Shown: positions 1 through 8,093 of the stretch, piece after piece
Position numbering within the stretch: the stretch's first letter is position 1
Layout of the letters: each line of letters starts with the position of its first letter
Assembly (NCBI RefSeq): GCF_900142135.1
Contig: NZ_FQZU01000011.1
Location: 80,807-144,806 of the forward strand
Direction of reading: 5' to 3'
DNA length: 64,000 nt
DNA from: Desulfatibacillum alkenivorans DSM 16219
GTDB taxonomy: Bacteria > Desulfobacterota > Desulfobacteria > Desulfobacterales > Desulfatibacillaceae
The notes under the pieces: model-generated
Told to the model about the DNA's origin: nothing
Databases searched by the model: none
The model's input: the letters and a program-made list of their open reading frames with translations, nothing else
Position numbers and translations under genes: made by a program

Positions 1-108
1 GACCGCCAAACAGGCGCGTGAGATAAGTATCGCGTCCCCGCAAAATCAACGCTGAAATCATCTAAGAAACTGCAACTCTGCATTAACGATTATAGAAAAA
101 ATTTTGTT
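1..108. other. Upstream flank of menA, no supportable gene
   Basis: The first 108 bases hold only short open stretches that end within about 54 bases in each forward frame. One of these could be the tail of a gene lying outside the window. The last 40 bases before menA are AT-rich (around TTATAGAAAAAATTTTG). I see no clear Shine-Dalgarno sequence and no convincing promoter. Confidence 0.3.
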
Positions 109-987
109 ATGAACGATCAAACAAAACACTGGATCATGGCAATCAGGCCCCGGACCCTTCCGGCCGGGGCGGCGCCGGTCATTCTCGGCCTGGGCCTGGC
201 CTGGGAGCAAGGCCTGTGCTGGTGGGCCGCCGCGGCCGCCTTGGCCTGCTGCATTTTCATGCAGATCGGCGCAAACCTGGTGAACGACTACTTCGACTAC
301 GCCCACGGCGTGGATGACAAAGACCGCCTGGGACCGGACCGGGTGACCCAGCAGGGACTGATTCCGCCCGGACAGGTCAAGGCCGCGTTCATCGCGTGTT
401 TCGCCGCCGCCTTTCTGCTGGGAGTCGCCCTGGCCGTGCGCGGAGGATTGCCCATCGTCATCATCGGCCTGGCCTCCATTGCCTTCGCCTATTTATATAC
501 CGGCGGCCCCAAGCCTTTGTCCTACCTGGGCCTTGGCGAGGCCCTGGCCTTTCTATTTTTCGGACCCGTTGCCGTGGGCGGAACCTATTATCTTCAAACC
601 TTGGAGATTTCCAAGACCGTCATCGTCGCCGGCATGGGGCCGGGCTTTTTGGCCGCCATGCTCATGTCGGTGAACAATCTGCGGGACATAGCCTCGGACA
701 CCCGCACGGGCAAACGCACCGTGGCCGTCATGCTGGGAGAGCGCCGCGCCCGGATTTTCTCCCTGAGCCTGCTTCTTTTTTCGTGGCTCATGCCTTTGAT
801 CTACCTGGGAGAGCATCCGGCAAAACTCATCGTGATTGCGGCGCCTTTGTCCGCTCAGCTTTTTAAAGACCACTGGCGGGCTATTTCCAATGCGCCTTTG
901 GACAAAAAAATGAACTTGGTTTTGGCCGCCACAGGCCAATACGCCTTTGTATACTCTTTGCTTTTCGCCATAGGAGTCGCCGTTTGA
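109..987 (+). CDS. menA: 1,4-dihydroxy-2-naphthoate polyprenyltransferase (MenA)
   Basis: Integral membrane UbiA-family prenyltransferase of 292 residues that attaches the polyprenyl chain to 1,4-dihydroxy-2-naphthoate, giving demethylmenaquinone. The N-terminal IRPRTLPAG is typical of MenA. The first Asp-rich motif, NDYFDYAHGVDD, lies at residues 59-70, and a second, NNLRDIASDTRTGKR, lies near residues 190-204; both bind prenyl diphosphate through Mg. Hydrophobic helices fill the rest, and the length is normal. No good ribosome-binding site precedes the ATG. The stop overlaps the TTG start of menC, so the two genes are translationally coupled and begin a men operon. The assignment is supported by the men neighbours. 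Confidence 0.93.
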   Translation: MNDQTKHWIMAIRPRTLPAGAAPVILGLGLAWEQGLCWWAAAAALACCIFMQIGANLVNDYFDYAHGVDDKDRLGPDRVTQQGLIPPGQVKAAFIACFAAAFLLGVALAVRGGLPIVIIGLASIAFAYLYTGGPKPLSYLGLGEALAFLFFGPVAVGGTYYLQTLEISKTVIVAGMGPGFLAAMLMSVNNLRDIASDTRTGKRTVAVMLGERRARIFSLSLLLFSWLMPLIYLGEHPAKLIVIAAPLSAQLFKDHWRAISNAPLDKKMNLVLAATGQYAFVYSLLFAIGVAV

Positions 988-2018
988 ATCTTCGCGACAT
1001 GCAGCTTTTTCATTATTCTATTCCGTTCGCCGCCCCCATACGCGTGGGAGGGCGGACATTGGACAAGCGGGAAGGACTGCAAGTTGCAATTTCCGACGAC
1101 CAAGGCCGTACAGGCTGGGGCGAGGCGGCCCCCCTGCCCGGCCTGGATTCCATTTCCCTGGACCAGTGCCAGGGGGAATTGCGCCCGATCAGGAAAGCCC
1201 TTGCAGGCCAGACCTTGAATTGGAATTCCTTTTCCTTGACCGCTCCCATGTTGGGCCTTTTGCCTGGAATCATGGGACTTAGCGCTATTTCCGCCTTTGG
1301 CCTGGAAAGCGCCCTGGCCTGGCTCGGCTTATGCTCCGGGCTATGGAGTATTACAGCCGCTGATGAGTTAAAAATAGCCGTCAACGGCTTGTTCGTCCCT
1401 TCGCCCGATCCCGGCAGGCTTCCGGCTCAGGCAAAACAACTCAAGGCCTCGGGATTTTCCACGGTAAAAATAAAAATCGGCCGCATGGATCCCAGGGAGG
1501 AAATCCGCCGAATCCTGGAATTGAACTCCCTTTTCGACCATAAATTGACCCTGCGGCTGGACGCCAACCGAACTTTGGATCCGGCCCAATATCAGGCTTA
1601 TTACAAGGCCCTAAAGCATCTGAATGTTGAGTACGTGGAAGAGCCGCTACGGCCGGAGTTCGGCTTTTTTGAGGCCGCCCAAATCCCCTGGCCCCTGGCT
1701 TTGGACGAGTCCCTGGAATCTTATGCAATTCCGGATGATCCATTTCCTGAATCCCTGGGCGCGGTCATCCTCAAGCCGGGATCGTTCCAGGGGGTGCACG
1801 GCATGGCCCAGGCCATGGAGCGGTTCAACAAGCAAGGGATCAAAACCGTGCTAAGCTCCTCGTTCAATGGCGCAACGGGGATGTCCATGCTGGGGCTGCT
1901 GGCGCATCATTACGCGCCGGAAACCGCCCACGGCCTGGATACCTTGAAGTATTTTTCAAAACAGATGTTTTTTCACAGGATGCATATAGTGGATGGCCGT
2001 ATGCAAATCCCTGTTTAA
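984..2018 (+). CDS. menC: o-succinylbenzoate synthase (MenC)
   Basis: Enolase-superfamily enzyme that dehydrates SHCHC to o-succinylbenzoate in menaquinone synthesis. The 344-residue product shows the catalytic KIKIG lysine motif near residue 160. Metal ligands sit in the barrel strands at LRLDANR, YVEEP and LALDES, and the second catalytic lysine is in VILKPG. The TTG start overlaps the menA stop; an ATG five codons later (999) is the alternative start. Length and motif order match the family. Members of this family can also act as N-succinylamino acid racemases, but the context between menA and menE/menH favours MenC. Confidence 0.9.
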   Translation: MNLRDMQLFHYSIPFAAPIRVGGRTLDKREGLQVAISDDQGRTGWGEAAPLPGLDSISLDQCQGELRPIRKALAGQTLNWNSFSLTAPMLGLLPGIMGLSAISAFGLESALAWLGLCSGLWSITAADELKIAVNGLFVPSPDPGRLPAQAKQLKASGFSTVKIKIGRMDPREEIRRILELNSLFDHKLTLRLDANRTLDPAQYQAYYKALKHLNVEYVEEPLRPEFGFFEAAQIPWPLALDESLESYAIPDDPFPESLGAVILKPGSFQGVHGMAQAMERFNKQGIKTVLSSSFNGATGMSMLGLLAHHYAPETAHGLDTLKYFSKQMFFHRMHIVDGRMQIPV

Positions 2019-2249
2019 ACAAAAGGAATGCCATGGGCCGCTCCTGTAAACGACCTGGAAAAACACTGGGGCCCCGTTTCCGCACTGGAATCATGATGAT
2101 TACAAAACCGCCGCAATCTCCATGCCCCAGGGCTGCATGGGGATGACGGATGACTGGGGTGTCATCAGCCAAAGGAGCTTGGATGCTTTCTCGCAACCTG
2201 GCAACCGAGCGACAAGCGCCCTTTGCTCTTTGTTTAACCCCAAAAGATC

Positions 2250-2308
2250 GTCATCCCCGCAAGAGCGATCCGCGTTTTGAGATCGCTCGCAAGCGGGGAC
2301 CCAGCGTC
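2250..2308. repeat. Dispersed palindromic repeat, copy 1
   Basis: An imperfect palindrome opens with GTCATCCCCGC and closes with GCGGGGACCCAGCGTC. An inner inverted pair, GCGATC/GATCGC, sits between the arms. A second copy of the same design is at 5649-5709. It lies in the 353-base gap between menC and menE; the rest of that gap contains only another small hairpin (CATGCCCC...GGGGATG near 2122-2144). It resembles the GTCATCCC...GGGATCCAGCGTC repeats scattered through many proteobacterial genomes. Confidence 0.6.
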
Positions 2309-2371
2309 TTAAGGGGGCGGCGGGAGCTGCGATTGCCGCCCATTTTGACTTGGCTTTATCAAGGAACGAAT

Positions 2372-3802
2372 ATGCCCCTGCCCTTTATCGACCATCACAA
2401 CCGGCTGAACCTTAAGGCCTTGTTTGACGCCTATGGCGGCGCCCCCGCCTTGATTTCAAAGTCCCAAGCCCTCAGCTTTAATTTGGTTAAAGCCGGCCTG
2501 CAACGGGTTATCTTCAACCTCGAAAACCTGGGCGTCAAGCAGGGGCAATTGCTGTGCATCCACGCGCCCAACTCCCTGGATCATATTTACCTGTTTCTGG
2601 CTTCCTGGGTCATGGGCTTTACCTACGCGGCCCTGGATCCCAAAGGGCCTTTGGGAAAAATTCCGGCGGGCCTCAAACCGGATGTGGTGGTATCGCCAGG
2701 CGATGCCGCGCCTTGGCCATGCCCCGTGATTTCGCCCCATGAACTGCACGCTCCGGCGCCCGCAGCGCCCCCTCCTTTAAGCGCCATCCCCCTGGACCGG
2801 GAATGCTCCGTCATTTTCACCTCGGGCAGCACAGGCGCCCCCAAGGGCGTGGTTCACACCGCCGGGAATTTTTATTACAGTGCCCTGGGTTCCGTGGAAT
2901 TTTTCGGCCTGGATCACAACGACTCCTGGCTGGTGAGCCTGCCTTTATTTCACGTGGGCGGCATGCTGATTTTCATCCGCACCATGCTCTGCGGCGGAAT
3001 CGCCCTGATGCACGACAATCCGGGAGATCTGGCCCCGGCGGTTTTACAAAGCAGGCCCACGATCCTTTCCGTGGTGCCCGCCCAATTGCAACGGCTCATG
3101 GACGATCCAAAAACCATAAAGGCCCTGGCAGCCTGCAAGGCCGTTTTGCTGGGAGGCGCGCCGTGCCCCGCTCCGCTTATTGAAAAGGCCTTGGACGCCG
3201 ATATCCCCGTCCTGCCCACCTACGGCTCCACCGAGGCCTGCGCCATGGTCACGGCGGTGAGGCCCGGATCCCAGCGGCATGTGCATTTTACGGCCGGCAA
3301 GGTTTTGCCATACCGAAAAGTTTCTCTTGCTGATGACGGAACCATTGCCATCGGCGGCGAGACCCTGTTCAAGCATTACATCGTGGACGGCAAGCCGGAG
3401 CATGTTCTGATGGACGGCGAATTCCGCACTGCGGATTTGGGGGAATGGGACCCGGACGGCAACCTGAAAATCACAGGCAGGCGGGATCTTGTTTTCATCT
3501 CGGGCGGCGAGAACATCAACCCGGCTGAAATCGAAAAGGCCCTGACGGAAACCGGCCTGGTTCTGGAAGCCGTGGCGGTTCCCGTGGATGACGATGTTTT
3601 CGGCCAGGTTCCCTGGGCCTTCGCCATGACCGAAAAGGAATTGGATCAGGAGCAAATCAAGGCGGCTTTGAAAAAAATCCTGCCGTCCTACAAAATTCCC
3701 AAAAAAATCCTGCCCCTGGCCCCCGGCATGGGGCGAAAAGGGGTCAAACGGGACCGCAAGGCCCTGCAAAAAATCGCGGCGGACACGGCGAAAAAACCAT
3801 GA
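2372..3802 (+). CDS. menE: o-succinylbenzoate--CoA ligase (MenE)
   Basis: ANL-superfamily acyl-adenylating enzyme that activates o-succinylbenzoate to its CoA thioester. The 476-residue product carries the P-loop FTSGSTGAPKG, the ATP-binding YGSTEA motif, the hinge region TGRRDLVFISGGENI and a C-terminal lysine region (KIPKKIL). I chose the ATG at 2372 because AAGGA sits 7 bases upstream and homology-like sequence begins there (MPLPFIDHHNRLNLK). An in-frame extension to 2150 is open but reads through a palindromic repeat, so I reject it. The stop overlaps the menH start (ATGA). Confidence 0.9.
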   Translation: MPLPFIDHHNRLNLKALFDAYGGAPALISKSQALSFNLVKAGLQRVIFNLENLGVKQGQLLCIHAPNSLDHIYLFLASWVMGFTYAALDPKGPLGKIPAGLKPDVVVSPGDAAPWPCPVISPHELHAPAPAAPPPLSAIPLDRECSVIFTSGSTGAPKGVVHTAGNFYYSALGSVEFFGLDHNDSWLVSLPLFHVGGMLIFIRTMLCGGIALMHDNPGDLAPAVLQSRPTILSVVPAQLQRLMDDPKTIKALAACKAVLLGGAPCPAPLIEKALDADIPVLPTYGSTEACAMVTAVRPGSQRHVHFTAGKVLPYRKVSLADDGTIAIGGETLFKHYIVDGKPEHVLMDGEFRTADLGEWDPDGNLKITGRRDLVFISGGENINPAEIEKALTETGLVLEAVAVPVDDDVFGQVPWAFAMTEKELDQEQIKAALKKILPSYKIPKKILPLAPGMGRKGVKRDRKALQKIAADTAKKP

Positions 3803-4602
3803 AACTCCACGCCCAAACATACGGCGACCCGCAAAATCCGCCCCTGGTCATGCTTCACGGATTCATGGGCCGGGGCCAATCCTTTGCGCCCCTGATCCCC
3901 TTGCTGAAGCCGCACTTCTTCCTGACAACCCTGGACCTGCCCGGCCACGGCCGTTCCTTATTTTCCCAAACGCCCCAGTCCCTTTGGCCGAAAAGATTTG
4001 AAGACGCGGGCAGGCTGGTCCTAAAATCCCTTGATGAAATAGAGATAAAATCCTTTTTCCTCTACGGCTATTCCATGGGCGGCCGGATCGCCCAGCAAGT
4101 CTGCCTTTTGGCGCCCGATCGCGTCCGCCGTTTGATTCTGGAATCCGCAGGCCTGGGAATTCCCGGCCTTGAAGAACGAAAAGTCCGCAAGCAAAAGGAC
4201 GACGCCCTGCTGGCCAACATAAAGACCGCCGGGGATTTCCGCAGATTCCTGGACAAATGGCATCGCCTGCCCCTTTTTTGCACCCTATGGGACTCTCCGC
4301 TTCTGCCCGGCCTCACGGCCTCCAAACAAAAAAATAACGTGACGGATCTTGCCCGGGCCCTTAAAGTCCTGGGCGTGGGAAATCACCCGTGGTTCGGGCC
4401 GGACCTGGCGAAACTTGACGTTCCCATAACCTATATCTACGGTGAAAAGGACGCCAGGTACTCCCAGGAGGCGCAAAAAGCCATTGAAATAATTCCAAGA
4501 CTAAACCCGGCCCCGTTCCCCGGCGCCTCCCACAACGTCCATATTCAGTTTCCGGCCCAAGCGGCCGAAACCATAATCAAGGCCTCAGGCCTGACTCCAT
4601 AG
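3799..4602 (+). CDS. menH: Alpha/beta hydrolase, probable SHCHC synthase (MenH)
   Basis: Single-domain alpha/beta hydrolase of 267 residues. The oxyanion region is LHGFMGRG near residue 20, the nucleophile elbow is GYSMGG near residue 92, the acid is in YGEKDARY, and the catalytic His is in GASHNVHI near the C-terminus. MenH eliminates pyruvate from SEPHCHC to give SHCHC in menaquinone synthesis. The ATG overlaps the menE stop, and menA/menC/menE precede it directly. The family is broad, so specificity is inferred mainly from the operon. Neither menD, menF nor menB is in the window. Confidence 0.85.
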   Translation: MKLHAQTYGDPQNPPLVMLHGFMGRGQSFAPLIPLLKPHFFLTTLDLPGHGRSLFSQTPQSLWPKRFEDAGRLVLKSLDEIEIKSFFLYGYSMGGRIAQQVCLLAPDRVRRLILESAGLGIPGLEERKVRKQKDDALLANIKTAGDFRRFLDKWHRLPLFCTLWDSPLLPGLTASKQKNNVTDLARALKVLGVGNHPWFGPDLAKLDVPITYIYGEKDARYSQEAQKAIEIIPRLNPAPFPGASHNVHIQFPAQAAETIIKASGLTP

Positions 4603-4722
4603 GCCCGCTCCATTCGCCCTTTCGGCCCGGAATCGGCGGGGCTTATCCGAAAACGCTTGCCAATTTCCGGGAAAGTGGTACTATTTTTCACAAACTCGCG
4701 ACCCATCCCCCTTCGGAGAGAT

Positions 4723-5472
4723 ATGGACGATCTGTACGCAAGAATAAGGCAGCGCGCCCGGGAAATCGGAAGCAAATATCCGGAACAGACTTTTTATTCG
4801 GATCACGCGGATTTAATGACTCTTTCCCGGAAATCCCTTGAAGACAGCCCAATCCTGACCAAATTGCATAATTTCGTGGCCAGCGTGGTGGACGACGATC
4901 TGGGCCACGGCCTGGATCATTGCGTCAAGGTGACCATCGACGCTGGCATTTTGTTCCTGATTTACGCGGACCAAGAAAACATGCGGGAAATGGAAAGGGA
5001 GCGCGGCCTGCTGCTGGTGCAGGCGGCCGGGCTTTTGCACGATATCTCCCGCAAGGAAAAGCGCCACGCCCACGCAGGCGCCCTGGCCGCGGCGGAAATC
5101 CTGGAGGATTTTCCGTTCTCCCAGAACGAGATCGACGCCATCTCCCTGGCCATCCGAAACCACGAGGCCTTTCATCCGCCGGACCCGTGCGCCAGCGACA
5201 TGGGCCAGGCCATCTCGGACTGCCTTTACGACGCCGACAAATTCCGCTGGGGGCCGGACAACTTCACGGATACGGTGTGGTATATGGTGTCCTTTTTCAA
5301 GTCTTCGGTATCCATGTTTTTGGACCGCTACGAGGAAGGCATCAAGGGCATCATTAAAATCAAGGAGACCTTCCGGACCGACACCGGCCAGCAATACGGA
5401 CCCGAGTTCGTGGACGCCGGCCTGGAAATCGGCGAGGAAATCCGCCAGATGCTAAGGGATGAGTTCCTGTAG
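4723..5472 (+). CDS. HD-domain phosphohydrolase-like protein
   Basis: Soluble 249-residue protein with an HD-superfamily metal-binding core. The motifs are HGLDHCVKV near residue 67, GLLHDISRKEKRHAHAGA near residue 105, NHEAFHPP near residue 147 and DADKFRW near residue 172. Such proteins hydrolyse phosphate esters or nucleotides, but the substrate cannot be read from the sequence. The start at 4723 follows GGAG four bases upstream; an in-frame start at 4657 has no ribosome-binding site. It follows menH by about 120 bases on the same strand. A role in menaquinone synthesis is not indicated. Confidence 0.75.
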   Translation: MDDLYARIRQRAREIGSKYPEQTFYSDHADLMTLSRKSLEDSPILTKLHNFVASVVDDDLGHGLDHCVKVTIDAGILFLIYADQENMREMERERGLLLVQAAGLLHDISRKEKRHAHAGALAAAEILEDFPFSQNEIDAISLAIRNHEAFHPPDPCASDMGQAISDCLYDADKFRWGPDNFTDTVWYMVSFFKSSVSMFLDRYEEGIKGIIKIKETFRTDTGQQYGPEFVDAGLEIGEEIRQMLRDEFL

Positions 5473-5508
5473 TGAACGTATTCAACCCCATGGTTGGCGA
5501 CGATAAAT

Positions 5509-5531
5509 AAAAGTCCTCGACAGACTTTTTT
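5509..5531 (+). terminator. Possible intrinsic terminator after the HD gene
   Basis: AAAAGTC (5509-5515) pairs with GACTTTT (5523-5529) around a 7-base loop, and the T run reaches 5531. The stem is short and AT-rich, so it is only moderately convincing. It ends the men/HD transcription unit before a gene on the opposite strand. Confidence 0.4.
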
Positions 5532-5648
5532 CGGCCGCCCGCCTCGAATGGTCTTAACTTTCTACACAGGGCCGCCCCTTCTGCGCTGACGCGCCCAGGC
5601 AAGATACTGCTTTGCCTGGGTTACCCATCATCTGCGGCGGCAATGCCC

Positions 5649-5709
5649 GTCATCCCGGCAAGGGGCGATCTTCTTTTGAAGACCGGCCCGCGAGCCGGGA
5701 TCCAGCGTC
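5649..5709. repeat. Dispersed palindromic repeat, copy 2
   Basis: GTCATCCCGGC opens and GCCGGGATCCAGCGTC closes this imperfect palindrome, matching the copy at 2250-2308 in outer arms and size. Both arms changed together between the copies (CCCCGC/GCGGGG against CCCGGC/GCCGGG), which points to selection for, or inheritance of, the fold. It fills most of the gap between the convergent HD and acyl-CoA dehydrogenase genes. Confidence 0.6.
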
Positions 5710-5775
5710 ATTAGGAACTTGCCTTGGAGTATAATTACCTGTTTGAACGCAGCTTGGCGTCAAATGCCTTCCGCA

Positions 5776-6918
5776 CTACAACCCCAAACTGCGGCTCACC
5801 ACAATTTTCATAACCTCGTTGGTTCCTGCGAAGATGGGAAACACCCGGATGTCCCGGAACATTCTGGCAAGGGGGCAGGATTCGGCGGTGGCATCCAATC
5901 CCACCAGATCCAGGCACCGGTCCGCCGTGCGTTTGGCCATGTCCGTGGCCCAATATTTGGCCATGCAGGTTTCCGCGTTCACGTCCTCTCCGGCCATATG
6001 ACCGGCAATGAGCTTATCCAAAAAGATGCGGCCCAGCCTGGCTTCGGTCGCCATTTCCACCAGGGCGAACTGCACGGCCTGGAATTTGGAGCGGGGCTTG
6101 CCTTCGGACTTGTTTTCCTTGCAGTAGTTTGTGGTCCATTCCAGAACGAATTCCGCCCTGGTCACGGCGTTCAGGGCCACCAGCAAACGCTCCTGCTGGA
6201 GCTTGACCATGAGCTTGGGAAATCCCGAGCCTTTCTCCCCCAAACGGTTGGACAGGGGAATGCGGCAATCCCGGAAAAACAGCTCGGCCGTATCCTGGCT
6301 GCTGGCGCCCATCTTCTTCATGGCCTGGCCTTTTTCAAACCCGGGCGTTCCTTCGTCCACCAGAAACAGGGAAACCGCCCTATGCCGGTTGGATTCGTCC
6401 GGGTCGATCGCCGCGACCACGGCCACGTCGCACAAAAGCCCATTGGAGATAAAGGTCTTGGTTCCGTTCAGAACCACGTGATCCCCGTCGTCCACTGCGG
6501 TCATGGTCATGGAGGCCAAATCGCTGCCCGCGTCCGGCTCGGACATGGCCACGGCCGTAATGCACTCCCCGGACACGCACCCGGGCAGGTATTTTTGCCT
6601 TTGGGCGTCATTGCCGAAAGAGGCGATGTACGGCGTTACAATGTCGCTGTGCAAAAAGGCGTCCAGGCCGTATTGATTGGTGCGCACCAGTTCTTCCAGG
6701 GCGATGACGGAATAGAGAAAATCCCCTCCCAGGCCGCCGTATTTCTTATCCGCCCAGGTGCATAAAAAGCCTTCGGCCCCCATCTTTTTCCAGATTTCCC
6801 GGGGGGTGACGCCGTCCTTTTCCCATTGATCCACATGGGGGACGACTTCTTCTTTGCAGAACTCCCGCAGCCTTTGCCGAAAGGCCTTGTGCTCGGCCGT
6901 GTAATTCAAAATGTCCAT
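5776..6918 (-). CDS. Acyl-CoA dehydrogenase, LCAD-like
   Basis: FAD flavoprotein of 380 residues that oxidises acyl-CoA at the alpha-beta bond and passes electrons to ETF. The FAD/substrate motifs AMSEPDAGSD and LNGTKTFISNG are present in the middle domain. The C-terminal motif is FAGTNEVMK, with Ala where short- and medium-chain enzymes carry the catalytic Glu (YEGT). A Glu in QQERLL on the following helix is positioned as in long-chain and isovaleryl-CoA dehydrogenases, and probably serves as the base. It lies 19 bases downstream of the esterase gene and is probably co-transcribed with it. Confidence 0.88.
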   Translation of the reverse strand: MDILNYTAEHKAFRQRLREFCKEEVVPHVDQWEKDGVTPREIWKKMGAEGFLCTWADKKYGGLGGDFLYSVIALEELVRTNQYGLDAFLHSDIVTPYIASFGNDAQRQKYLPGCVSGECITAVAMSEPDAGSDLASMTMTAVDDGDHVVLNGTKTFISNGLLCDVAVVAAIDPDESNRHRAVSLFLVDEGTPGFEKGQAMKKMGASSQDTAELFFRDCRIPLSNRLGEKGSGFPKLMVKLQQERLLVALNAVTRAEFVLEWTTNYCKENKSEGKPRSKFQAVQFALVEMATEARLGRIFLDKLIAGHMAGEDVNAETCMAKYWATDMAKRTADRCLDLVGLDATAESCPLARMFRDIRVFPIFAGTNEVMKIVVSRSLGL

Positions 6919-6937
6919 ACAAAACCCATATCTGTGA

Positions 6938-7933
6938 CTACTTTAACTCGTCCTTTAAAAACAAACCCAAATGATTTACCGCCTGCCTTGATTCCGGGCA
7001 GATCACGCCAAAGGATTGAAACACGTGCCACATGTTTTTCCACACTTCCAGCTTTACCTTGACCCCGGCCTTTTTCGCTCGATCCGCCAACCGGGTGGAG
7101 TCGCTCAACAAGACCTCGTCGTCTCCCGCCTGGATGAACAAAGGCGGCAGGCCGCTTAAATCCATGTTCAAGGGACTGGCCAATTCCGGCCGCTGGTCCT
7201 TGGGGCCCAAATACCACGTCATATGCTTGCCTATGTCCTCGCCGTCAAACAAAGGATCGGCCTCACTGCGGGATTTTAAAGACTCCCCGTCAAAATTTAC
7301 GGCGTCCGTCATGGGGGAAATCATAATCGCAGCCTTTGGCATGGGCAGATTTTTTTCCTTGATGCTGAGCAAAGTCATGAGGACAAGGCATCCGCCGGCG
7401 GAATCCCCGCCCAGGGCGATGTTTTCCGGCTTATACCCCTGATCCAGAAGCCATAGGTAGGAATCCAGGCAATCCACATTGGCGGTGGGATATTTGAACT
7501 CCGGCGCCAAGCGGTATTCCGGGACCAGCACGGGCATGCCCGAAGCCTTGGACAGCGCGGCCGCAAGATTACGATGCGTGGAAGCGGAGCCGCAAAAAAA
7601 TCCCCCGCCGTGAAAGTACAGCAGCGCGTTTGTGGAATTCTCCGGCGTTTTCCGCGCCCGGACCCATTCGGCCTTCAGCCCGGCCACACTGGCTTCCTCC
7701 ACCCTGGTCCCCCACGGAAGCGTCGCCATCTTGCTCAGATTTTCCACGGCGTCCCGGGTGACGTCCACCGGGGTGTCCGGCGTAAACCGGGGCGCCAGAT
7801 AATAAACCACGGAAAGGCGCGCCAGACGGCTGCCCAGGGAAGGCTTGAATAGAGTCGTGTTGACAGCGATGTATGCGGAAATAAGTAGAATGACGACGAC
7901 CAGCAACCGAACCCAACGCTTTTTTTGCGCCAT
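6938..7933 (-). CDS. Alpha/beta hydrolase of the hormone-sensitive lipase (HSL) type
   Basis: Esterase/lipase-like protein of 331 residues. An N-terminal hydrophobic segment after MAQKKRWVR (residues about 10-30) suggests a membrane anchor or signal. The HSL oxyanion motif YFHGGGFFCG is near residue 110, the nucleophile elbow GGDSAGG is near residue 178, and a His near the C-terminus (WHVFQSF) completes the triad. It probably hydrolyses short acyl esters outside or at the inner membrane; the true substrate is unknown. It precedes the acyl-CoA dehydrogenase on the same strand with a 19-base gap, hinting at ester-derived acyl chain use. The 160 bases before its start show no clear promoter. Confidence 0.8.
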   Translation of the reverse strand: MAQKKRWVRLLVVVILLISAYIAVNTTLFKPSLGSRLARLSVVYYLAPRFTPDTPVDVTRDAVENLSKMATLPWGTRVEEASVAGLKAEWVRARKTPENSTNALLYFHGGGFFCGSASTHRNLAAALSKASGMPVLVPEYRLAPEFKYPTANVDCLDSYLWLLDQGYKPENIALGGDSAGGCLVLMTLLSIKEKNLPMPKAAIMISPMTDAVNFDGESLKSRSEADPLFDGEDIGKHMTWYLGPKDQRPELASPLNMDLSGLPPLFIQAGDDEVLLSDSTRLADRAKKAGVKVKLEVWKNMWHVFQSFGVICPESRQAVNHLGLFLKDELK

Positions 7934-8093
7934 AGGCCTAAACTCCCCCCAATTGGTTTATAGTCGCCGGTTATTATACACGATTTCTACAAAGAAGGAA
8001 ACTGCGGCATGAAATTCTACGAGGAAAAGGGTCGCTTGCCCGGCGCCGGGATCGATAGATTTAACCGGCGCCAAAGGCAAGGGTAAGCAATTT

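Noticed and set aside
2150..2371. N-terminal extension of menE by 74 codons
   Set aside because: The stretch reads through a palindromic repeat. A good ribosome site and the family-like N-terminus begin at 2372.
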